Positions 10,275-20,806 of a DNA stretch of 64,000 nucleotides are shown piece after piece; position 1 is the first letter of the stretch; each line of letters begins with the position of its first letter. A program made the translations under genes and the position numbers. The notes below the pieces were generated by a model. It made no database searches. It saw only the letters and a list, made by a program, of their open reading frames with translations, and was not told where the DNA came from. This DNA comes from Saussurea involucrata (Eukaryota; Streptophyta; Magnoliopsida; Asterales; Asteraceae). The stretch spans positions 235,282,350-235,346,349 of the forward strand of contig CM066321.1 of NCBI GenBank assembly GCA_033807775.1, written 5' to 3'.

Positions 10275-10630
10275 TCCTCTCCCCTGCTTGAGGGTCAAGC
10301 TGAAGCTCCCTGCAACACTCTAGCAATAATCCCAGCAACAAGGGCTGAAGAACAAATAATCCCGGTCCTGAACTACAATGGGACCGATGACCTTTTTGAA
10401 GAAGAAGAAGAAGAAGAACTGCTCTCGCACAATAAAAGACCTTCCTTGGTTCCTCAAAAGCCAAGTGAAGAAGAACCGAAAAGAGAGCAGCCATGATTCA
10501 AAAGCTGGAAGATCAGCGCATTGTCCCTCCACAACTGAAATGTTATCAAACAGGGAAATCGCTGAGGCTTTCAAAGATGAGAAACTCTTTGTCGAACGAA
10601 AAAGAGCTGAAGAAAAAGACAAAGAATACG
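10275..10630 (+). pseudogene. Exon 2, first part, of the envelope-position gene, element D
   Basis: Bases 10152-10274 look like the 3' part of the conserved intron, ending GTTTCAGCTAG at 10274. Exon 2 then reads SSPLLEG, as in the other copies. It runs through a glutamate repeat (about 10396-10416) and LSHNKRPS, then changes frame twice (near 10490 and 10540). It ends at KDKEYV, where element F is inserted. The second part resumes at 17793. Exon 1, the splice donor and the promoter are missing, so this copy could not be expressed normally. Confidence 0.7.
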
Positions 10631-11888
10631 TGATAGGCGAGTTTACACCCCCCTAAATCTAACCGCAAGTGTACGGTGTCGAAATCAAGTAATAGTACAA
10701 AAGTACGAGTATCGAACACAGGGAACTAGGAACTAAGTATCACAATGACTATAAGAGCTATTAACTGAACGGTCGCAATTTTGAGTTGTTGGTAGGAAAC
10801 TAATTAATTGCAAATAATTAAATCAAACACGAGACAGTCGATAACTTAAGGACTTCGGATAAAGGAAACAATTGAGGGTTGGAAATCCTAAGGTTGTCAC
10901 ATATAAACGCCTGACTTAAAACAATTACCAGTCATTCCCTTTAATGAATACCCAATCTCTAAAATCACCGTTGTTCTTTCTCAAGCAACAACGGTTTTTA
11001 TCTTGAAAGCACAAGTTTTATCTCTCGATCTCAAGCTATGGAATTCAAAACACATTAAACTCAAGATTTCAACGGGACTAAGGCTTACTTGGTATAACTC
11101 TATCCAATTTCTTACCTTAGGCATGCAATTCTAGTTCTAGTTAACAATTAATTCTCTCGAACCTAATTGATAACAAATAAAACAGATGAAAGTTGGCCAA
11201 ACTCACAAAAGCATTAAAATTCAAATCACATGCTTCATTAACTAGGAAAAACTGATAAAAGTCTCAAATCACGTGTTCATAAGCTTAAACCAAATTCAAA
11301 CCAACCCCAACATCTAAAGATTAGTTCATGTTAGTGGTGGATAAAAACATAAGAAAAGTAAGAAGAATAGTGTGTGAAAACATGATAATCGTGAACGTGA
11401 AGAATATACGATGAACTCCCTTCTCTCGGCTCTAATCCGCTTCGCGTGGTGAACTTCTCCTCAACCGATCCTCTATCGTCGCTCAAAAGTCTGCAAAAAA
11501 CCTCTGAAAATCGCCCCCGAGTTGCCTGCCGTCGTCTGTGTCGAAGTGATAACCTAAAATCCGGAAAACGCAAAATATAGGAATGGAACAGAGACTTGCG
11601 TGGTTTATCCCGTGGCTTCAAACCGCACAACAAACCGCGCGTTTTCCTGAAGTGTCCGGGTCAGGTCCTGCCTGGGTCATGGTTTGGGTACGGGTCTCGG
11701 CCTTGGATCTTGGGCTTCCGTTGAGCTTCGTTTTGGACTATTTTCTGCTTCTTTTCTTGATGATTGCTGTCTTTTAGATTACATGTACATTCCACTCGAT
11801 AAACCATAAAATTATGCTTCTTTGCTCCAACACAAGCCAATCTCATTGGTTTGTGGACTGCAAATAACGCCAAAAAGTGGCGTTATCA
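10631..11888 (-). repeat. 3' LTR of element F
   Basis: Starts TGATAGGCGAG and ends GGCGTTATCA on the plus strand, nearly matching 16532-17787. Visible differences include GGTGTCG/GTTGTCG near 10675 and AACGCC/AATGCC near 10906. Just inside it (11889 onward) the minus strand has a G-rich tract, GGTTTGGGGTTG, that fits a polypurine tract. Confidence 0.85.
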
Positions 11889-14101
11889 ACAACCCCAAAC
11901 CGAGCGTTGCTTGTCCTCAAGCAAATTAGCGATAAAATAGAATAAAAGCATATATCAGTGAAACAATAACTGCACAACTCTCAATCGGTACCAGGTAATG
12001 CACTGGTGATTTCCCATACCCGTGAATGCTTATCTCACCCTTACCTCATCCTTATTCTGTTTGATCTATGGCCTTCCATTGTGAGTTGAACTCGTGACTG
12101 CTCTGATTACATTAAGGTCATACTAGGTCCACACATACTAGGGAAAACATTTCGCCTCGACCCTACCTCAGGGGATACTCTCATTTCACTCGAACCTAGG
12201 CTGTCGCACATGTTGTCATGTATAAGGAAGTTATGTACAAGAATACTCGAAAATCACATGACAACTCTAATGAAAGACGCACAAATGTCCAAAAAGTCGA
12301 TCTCAGAAAGGAATTAAGTAGCAAGACAGGGAATATTGGTAAAGGTAGTCGTATACTCTAATCACGTTTTCCAGGAGATCATTCAGGTCTTTACAAGGGT
12401 TGTAACGGGGTTAAGGTCATGGCTAAGAAACGAAGGGTAAACGGATCAAAAATCCTTGGTGTGTCAATTTTTAGCAGTTGTGAACTTCTTGACTACATTT
12501 ACTATTATTTGGCCCTCTTTTCCATTGCTGGAGTCGCTTTGACTCTCTTATTATCTGCTGTAGATACTATCTAACTAACTGTATTTTTATTTTATTTTGT
12601 ATATTTTTTTCTTTTTTTTATGGGGCATCATTGACCCTCTTTATTTGATTGGGGCTGCATTGGCCCTCTTTTCTATCTATTTTTCATGACTGGCCTGTAC
12701 TGCTTCTGATTGACACACTTTCGGGTAAGGGTTGGCTAAGGCTTTTGGCTAGGGTTTAATGGTGGGTCTGAAATGAATAAGTGGTGAGTGTTTGGCTACA
12801 AAGGTGGTTTTGGGTACACACATAATGGGTCAAAAGGTACGTTAGACAAAAATGGGTTAAAGTGCACACAATGCCTGGAATCATCTCTTAAGGTCTACAC
12901 GATATGGTCTACTATACCCGTACCCAATATCCCGATGGTCGTCTTTGCTACTCAATGCAATATTATAGCGAGATCATTCTATAATCACGACAAGGAATTC
13001 GAAAAAGTGTATACGAATTAGGTGTTTGAATCCCTCGAAATGAAAGGCGTCATTTAGGCTCAAATCTCTCTATTGGGTGGTCTCCACTAATGTCCCTAGT
13101 CATGTCTTTTCTAGGTCCTTCCCTAATGGTCACGTTACTATCACAAGATTCTTCCCACAATGGTCGGTTTCAATCATCCAAAACAAAAATTTAGCTACTA
13201 TGATCTAAACATTCAGAAGTGCAGGAAATCTACGTGCATAAACGTGGGTCCGATTGGGCAACCCCAAACCTTACCCACACATTGTCCCCAATGTGTAAGT
13301 GTCGGTGCAGGTGATACACAGGTGTGACATGTATCATTGTGCAGTTATTGCAGTTATCATACAGGAAAGACAAAGTATTAACACGAAACATCAAAGAGCT
13401 AGCCCACAGTTTTTCAAATATAGCCACCCCAAACCTAGGCCGTGGCCTAGGTTTGTCAAATAACGCCAACCCCAAACCTCGGCAAAACCGAGGTTTGCAC
13501 AGGATTAAAAGTGAGTGTATAGATGTTGAAAGGTGAGGCACCCCAAACCTAAGTGAAACTTAGGTTTGTTGCATCTCGTTTAACTAATAAGGAAACAAAA
13601 CATCATACACCACTCGTTAGCTTACAGAGTTAGAACATACATGTTTGACCGGACGGAGGAGATTCTCTTGAAAAGTTGGAGCGACCATTTGAGAGACATT
13701 GGAGAAGATGGGGAGGGAATGCAGAAACAAAAGAAATCAAAGCAAAAGACGAAAGAAAACAAAGAAAACAACAAAAACACAACGCAAGAAAGGTAAAAAC
13801 ATTGCACGAGAAACACCCAGAAGCATCAGGGGAGCCGCGCGGTTTGGGCCTCAGCCTGAAACCGCGTGGCATCCCGTGTAACTCACTGTTTCGCAAAAAC
13901 CAACCAGAGCCACCCGCGGTTTGGCACGCGGCTTGAGGCCGCGACTTAGGCCGCGTATGTCTCTGCTTCAAAAAATATTATTATTTTTTTTTTTGTAAAA
14001 AAAAACACTCAAAAACATAAATTAAAAAGAAAACGCAAACCTCGGTGGGTTGCCTCCCACCCAGCGCCTTGGTTTCGGTCGTGGCTCGACCTTCCTTCTG
14101 A
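11889..14101 (-). other. Non-coding 3' region of element F with hairpins
   Basis: About 2.2 kb with no recognisable protein where pol would be expected. It contains three closely spaced perfect hairpins that share an AAACCT...AGGTTT frame (13431-13454, 13474-13496, 13545-13567), each preceded by CCCC or CCC. A second set of GCGGTTT/AAACCGC inverted motifs lies at about 13835-13945. Short frames on either strand look like chance. Confidence 0.5.
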
Positions 14102-15129
14102 TCACTCCTTCGACTTTCCGTGATTACCGGGTTCCTCTTCACATCTACCTCTTACACTCTCGAACATCTTGAACATTTCTTTTTCTCCGCCAACCCTTAA
14201 GGTCATCTCGCCTTCTTCCATGTCGATAAGCGCCTTGCTCGTGGCCAGAAAAGGTCTTCCCAATATCAACGAGACCTCTTTATCTTCATCTATATCGAGG
14301 ACCAAGAAATCAACTGGAAGGTAGAACTTACCGACTCTGATCAAGACATCTTCTATCACTCCATATGGGTACGTTATTGATCTATCGGCGAGTTGAAGTG
14401 TCATGTATGTTGGCTTCACTTCCCCCAAGCCGAGTTTCCTGAAAATAGATAGAGGCATTAAATTGATACTTGCTCCTAAATCACATAACACCTTATCAAA
14501 ACATAGATCTCCAATTTGTATAGGGATAGTAAAACTCCCTGGATCCTTAAGCTTCGGGGGAAGCTTATGTTGGATGATCGCGCTGCATTCCTCAGTAAGT
14601 GCAACTGTTGTATGCTCCTCAATCTTCCTCTTGTTTGAGAGGATATCTTTCAAGAATTTCACATATGAGGGCATTTGTGCCAAAACATCTACAAAAGGAA
14701 TGTTAATATGTAATTTTTTAAATACATCAAGAAATTTAGAGAAATTAACATCATCCTTATGCGCTTTAACCTGCTCGGATAGGGCACTTTTGGAGCTATT
14801 GGCTTGATCGGTGGTTGCTTTAGCATAGTTGGTTGCTCTTTCTTCTTCTCTTCACTCTTCGAGTTCTCCTCAAACACCATACCTTCATCGGCTTCCAACT
14901 CATCCATATCTACGATCTCAACATCTTGCCTTTTGGGCTCGGTTTCCTTTGATGACGGTTCTTGTGTAGGCTCCGTGATCAGCTCCTTGCCACTTCTTAG
15001 ATAAATGGCTTTGCACTCTTCCCGGTTTTTCCTTTCGGTTTGACATGGAAATTTCCCGGGAGCTCAGTTTTGTAGGACTTCAGAAATTTGTCCCACTTGC
15101 CTTTCAAGAAGCATAATAGATGCCGTATT
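14102..15129 (-). pseudogene. Gag C-terminal linker and aspartic protease, element F
   Basis: Downstream of the gag stop the same frame continues through a second stop (TGA near 15067) with QVGQISEVLQN and a linker to VPYPSRLK. It then needs a one-base shift near 14774 to enter the protease frame. The protease part (14683-14102) has MPSYVKFLKDIL, the active-site triplet DLGASINLMP (D-L-G in place of D-T-G, usual for Athila) and VSLILGRPFL. Two stops and one frameshift make a functional Gag-protease unlikely. Family assignment is from these motifs. Confidence 0.8.
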
Positions 15130-16371
15130 CTAATTAGTAGCCGCCTTGACCGTGTTAACCGTGCTTGCTAATTCTTCAACTGTGCTATCCATCTTGGTCA
15201 TGAACTTCATCATCATATCCTCTAACCCCGGTTTCTTCTCCCCGGATGGTCCTTCATCAAATCTCCGTTGGTTGTAACCTGGAGGACGGTAATCATTGTT
15301 AGAGTTAGGAGAATTAGAAAAGTTAGAATGATTACCTTGTTGTTGTTGACCGGGTTGCCCTTGCGGTTGACTCCATGAAAAGTTAGGGTGTTTCTTCCAC
15401 CCCTCGTTATATGTGTTCGAGAAAGGGTCGTTCCTCGGCTGGTTGTTCTGGTTTTGTAAAAACTGAACCTGTCCAGGTTCTTGTGAAGCGGGGAACACGT
15501 TTGGACTACCTCCCTTCAAATGGTTTGTGATAGCAGCTAATTGAGCTTTTATCACCTTCATCTCATCATTCTCTTGCACACTCGCAACTCTTCTAACTGC
15601 TGATCTTGGAGTAGAAAAACTATGTTCGGCCAGATTATCGATCAACTCGCATGCATCCTCATAAGACTTATCCATTAGGGCTCCACCCGATGCAGCTGTA
15701 ATGTCGTTTTTGAATTGCGGGTGAAGTCCACTGAAGAACGTTTGGATAATGACCCAACCTTGTAACCCATGAATAGGGCACTTCTTGATCATATCTTTGT
15801 ACCTCTCCCAAGCTTCATACAATGTCTCTTGATCCCATTGAGCAAAATGGGTGATTTCAGCCATAAATTGAGCGGTTCTGCTTGGTGGGAAGAATTTCTG
15901 GAGGAAGGCCGCTTTCAGTTGCGCCCAGGTGATGGTCGAGTTCGGCTGGATACTTTCTGTCCAAGTTTCAGCTCTGCCTTTGAGTGAAAAGCTGAACAGC
16001 CTCAGCTTGATTGCATCATCTTCCATCCCATTGATCTTGAACGTGTTGCAAATCCTCTCAAATGCACGGAGATGTGCATGAGGATCTTCTGTTGGGGCTC
16101 CTCCATACTGATTTTGTTGTACCATCACGATGGTACTCGGTTTGAGCTCAAAGGAGTTCGCCCCAGTAGTGGGCGGTTGGATGCCTATGCGTGCGGCTGC
16201 CACATTCGGATCGGCAAACGACCGCATAGGGCGTCTCTCAGGAGGAGTTTCGTCGCCCATCTCGATCTTCAGATGTATTTTAGCTTTAGCTTCTTTCCGT
16301 AACTGACGGACGGTTCTTTCGATTTCCGGATCGATCGGTTCGAGTTCCTTCCCTCGGGTTTTCCTTGGCAT
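15130..16371 (-). CDS. gag: Gag polyprotein (capsid part) of Athila-like element F, 413 aa
   Basis: Starts MPRKTRGKE at 16371, ~130 bases after the primer-binding site. Residues about 110-250 form the Ty3/gypsy retrotransposon Gag domain, with LRLFSFSLKGRAETW, FPPSRTAQFMAEI and the FFSGLHP motif. A proline/asparagine/glutamine-rich tail follows (about 300-370). The protein would assemble virus-like particles in the cytoplasm. The stop TAG at 15130 lies inside what is normally a longer Gag, since the same frame continues with recognisable Gag-protease linker after it. The ORF is therefore probably a shortened product, not the original C-terminus. Confidence 0.8.
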   Translation of the reverse strand: MPRKTRGKELEPIDPEIERTVRQLRKEAKAKIHLKIEMGDETPPERRPMRSFADPNVAAARIGIQPPTTGANSFELKPSTIVMVQQNQYGGAPTEDPHAHLRAFERICNTFKINGMEDDAIKLRLFSFSLKGRAETWTESIQPNSTITWAQLKAAFLQKFFPPSRTAQFMAEITHFAQWDQETLYEAWERYKDMIKKCPIHGLQGWVIIQTFFSGLHPQFKNDITAASGGALMDKSYEDACELIDNLAEHSFSTPRSAVRRVASVQENDEMKVIKAQLAAITNHLKGGSPNVFPASQEPGQVQFLQNQNNQPRNDPFSNTYNEGWKKHPNFSWSQPQGQPGQQQQGNHSNFSNSPNSNNDYRPPGYNQRRFDEGPSGEKKPGLEDMMMKFMTKMDSTVEELASTVNTVKAATN

Positions 16372-16500
16372 AAACCAACTAGTACCTGAAACGGAAAGTA
16401 AACAAAATTAGCAATCCAAAAACTGAAAGTGATGAAATAAAATACAAAAATAAAAATGTTCAATGTAATAGCGCTTATAGCTGGTAGTGCTATCAGTTGC

Positions 16501-16525
16501 AACTAGTTCCCCGGCAACGGCGCCA
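16501..16525 (-). promoter_or_regulatory. Primer-binding site of element F
   Basis: Minus strand begins TGGCGCCGTTGCCGGGGA, the known Athila/Tat-type site complementary to tRNA-Asp. Six bases separate it from the LTR end at 16532. This fixes the 16532-17787 repeat as the 5' LTR. Confidence 0.9.
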
Positions 16526-16531
16526 AAAACT

Positions 16532-17787
16532 TGATAGGCGGGTTTACACCCCCCCTAAATCTAACCGCAAGTGTACGTTGTCGAAATCAAGTAATAGTAC
16601 AAAAGTACGAGTATCGAACACAGGGAACTAGGAACTAAGTATCACAATGACTATAAGAGCTATTAACTGAACGGTCGCAATTTTGAGTTGTTGGTAGGAA
16701 ACTAATTAATTGCAAATAATTAAATCAAACACGAGACAGTCGATAACTTAAGGACTTCGGATAAAGGAAACAGTTGAGGGTTGGAAATCCTAAGGTTGTC
16801 ACATATAAATGCCTGACTTAAAACAATTACCAGTCATTCCCTTTAATGAATACCCAATCTCTAAAATCACCGTTGTTCTTTCTCAAGCAACAACGGTTTT
16901 TATCTTGAAAGCACAAGTTTTATCTCTCGATCTCAACCTATGGAATTCAAAACACATTAAACTCAAGATTTCAACGGGACTAAGGCTTACTTGGTATATC
17001 TCTATCCAATTTCTCACCTTAGGCATGCAATTCTAGTTCTAGTTAACAATTAATTCTCTCGAACCTAATTGACAACAAACAAAACAGATGAAAGTTGGCC
17101 AAACTCACAAAAGCATTAAAATTCAAATCACATGCTTCATTAACTAGGGAAAACTGATAAAAGTCTCAAATCACGTGTTCATAAGCTTAAACCAAATTCA
17201 AACCAACCCCCAACATCTAAATATTAGTTCATGTTGGTGGGGGATAAAAACATAAGAAAAGGAAGAAGAATAGTGTGTGAAAACATGATGATCGTGAACG
17301 TGAAGAATGTACGATGAACTCCCTTCTCTCGGCTCTAATCCGCTTCGCGTGGTGAACTTCTCCTCAACCGATCCTCTATCATCGCTCAAAAGTCTGTGAA
17401 AAACCTCTGAAAATCGCCCCCGAGCTGCTTGCCGTCGTATGTGTCAAAGTGATAACCTAAAATCCAGAAAACGCGAAATATAGGAATGGAACAGAGACTT
17501 GCGTGGTTTATCTCGTGGCTTCAAACCGCGTAACAAACCGCGCGCTTTCCTGAAGTATCCGGGTCAGGTCCTGGGTCATGGTTTGGGCACGGGTCTTGGG
17601 CTTGGATCTTGGGCTTTCGTTGGGCTTCGTTTTGGACTCTTTTCTGCTTCTTTTCTCGATGATTGTTGTCTTTTAGATTACCTGTACATTCCACTCGATA
17701 AACAATAAAATTCCGCCTCTTTGCTCCAACACAAGCCAATTTAATTGGTTTGTGGACTGCAAATAACGCCAAAAACTGGCGTTATCA
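16532..17787 (-). repeat. 5' LTR of element F
   Basis: TGATAGGCGGG at 16532 to GCGTTATCA at 17787 on the plus strand. It is followed by ATTCG, the altered target-site duplication, and then the resumed exon of element D. Confidence 0.85.
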
Positions 17788-17792
17788 ATTCG

Positions 17793-18664
17793 CCATCGAA
17801 CTTGTTCAGCGTTCGGTAAAGGATCCAGACCTGAAGAAGGTACCTATCTATGTTCAACGAAAACTCTGGAAAGTTTCCAACAAGATCAGAGAAGAAAAAG
17901 CCAAGGTCTCTGATTCCACAGTGACATGGAGTAAAGAAAGATTGCGCTATCGACACCATGCATCTAGAATCAAACAAGTCAACTTCAGGGGTCATACAAC
18001 AAACAATGTTCCTATCCTTGATATTCAGATTAATAGGGAGAATGGTCACAAGGGAACTATCTATACCTCGTGGCTTGATCAGCTTGGTTTCCCTAAATGG
18101 TTGGAGATACAGGTAGCCATTCAGCGCTCACGGTCAACTTACAAATGCTATGTCGAGAAAGATCTTAACAGACTGATCGACTTGGTAACATCATCCGTTG
18201 ATATCCCTCCTCCTCCAGTTCAACATAGAAGGCCTGCTGCAAAGAAAAAAAAGGAATCTACAGCTTCAGGTCCTCCTATAAGAAATGAAACCGACATTGG
18301 CTTTTCACGAGAAGAAGTCCTTGGTCCTGATCCTGACCTCTCCTTGTTGGATGTTTCCCTGTCTCCTGGTGAACGATTTATCCCTGGAAAAGTCATAGGT
18401 GAACCTCATGGTATTTTCTTTCTTGACTGCCAAGGACGAAAATGTTTTCAACGTATCTCTAAGCTATGCATTGCCCTTATCGAACATCTCAGAGATCTCA
18501 TTTACTGGTGCGGATACAGAGAAGACCTGCTCGGATATTTCATGAAGCCCTTAATCTTCAAAGAAGCACAAAGAAGAAAGGCACTAGGAGAAAAGGTCCC
18601 TGATTGGATGCTTCCGACCACAAACACTCTTGATGAACTTCTCGTCAAGAATGAGCCTGAATAG
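17793..18664 (+). pseudogene. Exon 2, second part, of the envelope-position gene, element D
   Basis: Open without stops from the end of F to TAG at 18664. It carries FAIELVQRSVKDPDLKK, WLEIQVAIQRSRS, a basic patch RRPAAKKKKES (possible nuclear localisation signal), RNETDIGFS, GIFFLDCQGRKCFQRI and the C-terminus TLDELLVKNEPE. These segments are conserved in A1, A2 and partly B, showing that exon 2 encodes a real protein family. This copy is separated from its first part by 7.2 kb of F and cannot be translated as one product. The family's function is unknown to me. Confidence 0.75.
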
Positions 18665-18924
18665 CTGATAGGATCTCCTTTGTAATTCTTCTATGTTTAT
18701 CAGCTTGTAACTTTTTGTACTTGTAATTATTATTTGTTGTACTGTAATTTTTCCACTTCCCCTGTAATCTCTACGAAGTTAATGAAAAATTTCAGTGAAT
18801 GTACTTTACTCCATCAGTACTTAAAAAGATCCATGAAAACAGTAAACGGGACAAATATTTTATGAGTCCTTTTTATCCTTATGTTTTCTTACTTAGCAAT
18901 TTTCCTTTATTGCTATGTCATCAT

Positions 18925-18939
18925 CAAATAGGGGGAGAT
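18925..18939 (+). promoter_or_regulatory. Polypurine tract of element D
   Basis: CAAATAGGGGGAGAT abuts the LTR start TGTTGATCC at 18940. It is the same sequence as the minus-strand tracts of A1 and A2. Confidence 0.8.
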
Positions 18940-19574
18940 TGTTGATCCAACCCCTCAGTGATTTGATAATGACTCTGAGAAACACTTAGTGAAAATTGTA
19001 AGTAGACAATATGTATTAAAGTTTTGTCATCAAAGAAAATATACTAAGTCTGTTTAGTATCGCTGATGAAAACATACGCTTTAAATTATGTATTCAGTGA
19101 ACACTGTTCATCAGTAAGCCCTGAGCATATTCAGTCTTGCTGATGATCGCTGATAACTTATGTTGTTTACTTAAGATCCGTGAAGACAAGATTCACGTCA
19201 ACCATGTTCTACACTGAAGTCGAAGATGAAGCCAAAGAACCAGTGACAAAGTCTACTAGTGACCTGATGCGGATATCAGCGAAGCCAAGACATGTCCACT
19301 TAACGTGAAGTTTTAAGTAGAAGACTTCATCGAACGCTGAACTTTATCATTCGTTGATAAAGAATCATTGAGCAAACACTGATCATTAAGCCTCCTCTAC
19401 AAGCAACTTTTGTCTTATCCCCTTGCACGCCTCCGTACGACTGTGTCAGAACGGACATCCATTTTGTCCAGAATCGTACAACCAACTCTGACTCTACAAT
19501 GTTCATCATGCGGCCAATAGGTTGTCTACTGAAGTCAAAACATGCAACCAACCAGAGGCCACGTGTAAAGGTAT
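18940..19574 (+). repeat. Left part of the 3' LTR of element D
   Basis: Begins TGTTGATCCAACC and runs to the target site GGTAT (19570-19574). It holds a G-box CACGTG at 19560-19565, the upstream half of the LTR promoter. The downstream half (RY motifs, TATA) lies 30.8 kb away at 50333 onward because A1 inserted here. Confidence 0.85.
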
Positions 19575-20540
19575 TGTTGGTCCCGAAAGGCCTATACAAG
19601 TTTGTAGAAGGGGGGGGGGGGTTGAATACAAACACGCTATTTTACTTTTCTAAATTGTTTATTGATAAATCATTAACAATTTACAGCTTGTTGCGGAAAC
19701 AAGATTAAGGATAAACCTAAATCTAAACAAGTTGGAACACTAAGGTTTCTTGCACTAAGAAAGATATGGAGATTACTAATAAAATCCTATCTTGAGAGAG
19801 ATTTGAACTTGTCCAGAGTTAGCAAGTTACTTCAAATGAAGTGAGTTCATCTCTTTATATACTGCATGCATTTAATGCAATTCAGTATACACTTTACACG
19901 TGTCATCAGCGGATTGGTTGCATGTCATTGACCTTTGTTGACAACCTTAGTAGCCGTAAAGATGAACAGTGTAGTATCAGAGTGGTTGTACGATCTCAGA
20001 TTTTCGGAGGTTCTTTTCTGACATTTCGTACGGTGGCGTGCAAGGGAGGTTAAGACAAAAGTACTTTGTACGGAGGACTTCATGATCAGCTTTCGTTGAT
20101 TCAGCGATTATCATTTACTATTCAGCGAATGATAAAGTTCAGCGATAGCTGAAGTCTTGTACTTGATACTTCACGTTGAGTGGACAAATCTGAGTCTTCG
20201 CTGATCCGCATCAGTTCATTAGTAGACTTGTCGCTGGTTCTTGAGCTTGATCTTCGACTTCAGCGTAGAACCTTTGTTGACGTGAAACTTGTCTTCAGGG
20301 ATCATAAGTAAACAACTAACTTATCAGCGATCACCATAAGGACTGAACAGACTCAGCGCATTATGGTGAACAGTGTTCGCTGAATGTTTAATTTAAAGAG
20401 CGAGAGTTCCTATCAGCGGTACTGTAAGATCTTAGTACTTATCAGCGATAGTGAAACTCTGATACATATTGTTTACATACAATTTTCACTAAGTATTTAA
20501 GAGAGGGTCATTATCAAATCACTGAGGGTTTGGATCAACA
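19575..20540 (-). repeat. 3' LTR of element A1 (966 bp)
   Basis: TGTTGGTCC at 19575 to GGATCAACA at 20540 on the plus strand. Contains a 12-G run (19610-19621). It shares diagnostic variants with 49357-50327 (for example GTAAAGATG, AGCGCATTATGG) and not with the A2 LTRs. Confidence 0.92.
19854..19917 (-). promoter_or_regulatory. Core promoter in the A1 LTR
   Basis: Minus strand order: CCAAT (ATTGG on plus, 19913-19917), exactly 10 bases, G-box CACGTG (19897-19902), RY motif around 19864-19870 and TATATAAA (19854-19861). G-box plus RY plus TATA is the layout of ABA- and seed-responsive plant promoters. That response is inferred. The same block occurs in the other A-family LTRs, and D has its G-box, RY and TATA parts. 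Confidence 0.5.
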
Positions 20541-20555
20541 ATCTCCCCCTATTTG
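20541..20555 (-). promoter_or_regulatory. Polypurine tract of element A1
   Basis: Minus strand CAAATAGGGGGAGAT directly precedes the 3' LTR. The following stretch to 20806 is AT-rich 3' untranslated sequence without a gene. Confidence 0.85.
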
Positions 20556-20806
20556 ATTATGACATAGCAACAAAGAAAATTGCTATTTAATGAAAACATA
20601 AGGATAAAAAGAACTCATAAAATATTTGTCCCTTTTACTGTTTTCTGGGATCTTTTCAGTACTGATGGAGTAAAGTACATTCGCTGAAATCTTTCTTTAA
20701 ATCTTTGAATCAGGTTACAGTGAAGAACAGAAAGATTAAAAGTACAAGCGAAATAAATTACAAGTACAGAAGGATAACTGATACAATAGAGAAAAAGGAG
20801 ATTATA

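Larger units (their letters stand above)
10631..17787 (-). mobile_element. Element F: Athila-like Ty3/gypsy element lacking pol
   Basis: LTRs at 10631-11888 and 16532-17787 (1258 and 1256 bp, ends TGATA...TATCA) flank a minus-strand gag and protease. There is no reverse transcriptase, RNase H or integrase. The primer-binding site is of the Athila/Tat tRNA-Asp type. Target-site duplication is ATACG (10626-10630) against ATTCG (17788-17792), one base changed. The insertion splits exon 2 of D. The two LTRs differ at many positions by eye, so it is clearly older than A1, A2 and E. Confidence 0.9.

Noticed and set aside
19841..20053. 70-codon plus-strand frame repeated in four LTRs (19841, 31814, 48564, 49628)
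   Set aside because: It lies on the antisense strand of the LTR promoter and is conserved only because the LTRs are conserved. No initiation or domain evidence.
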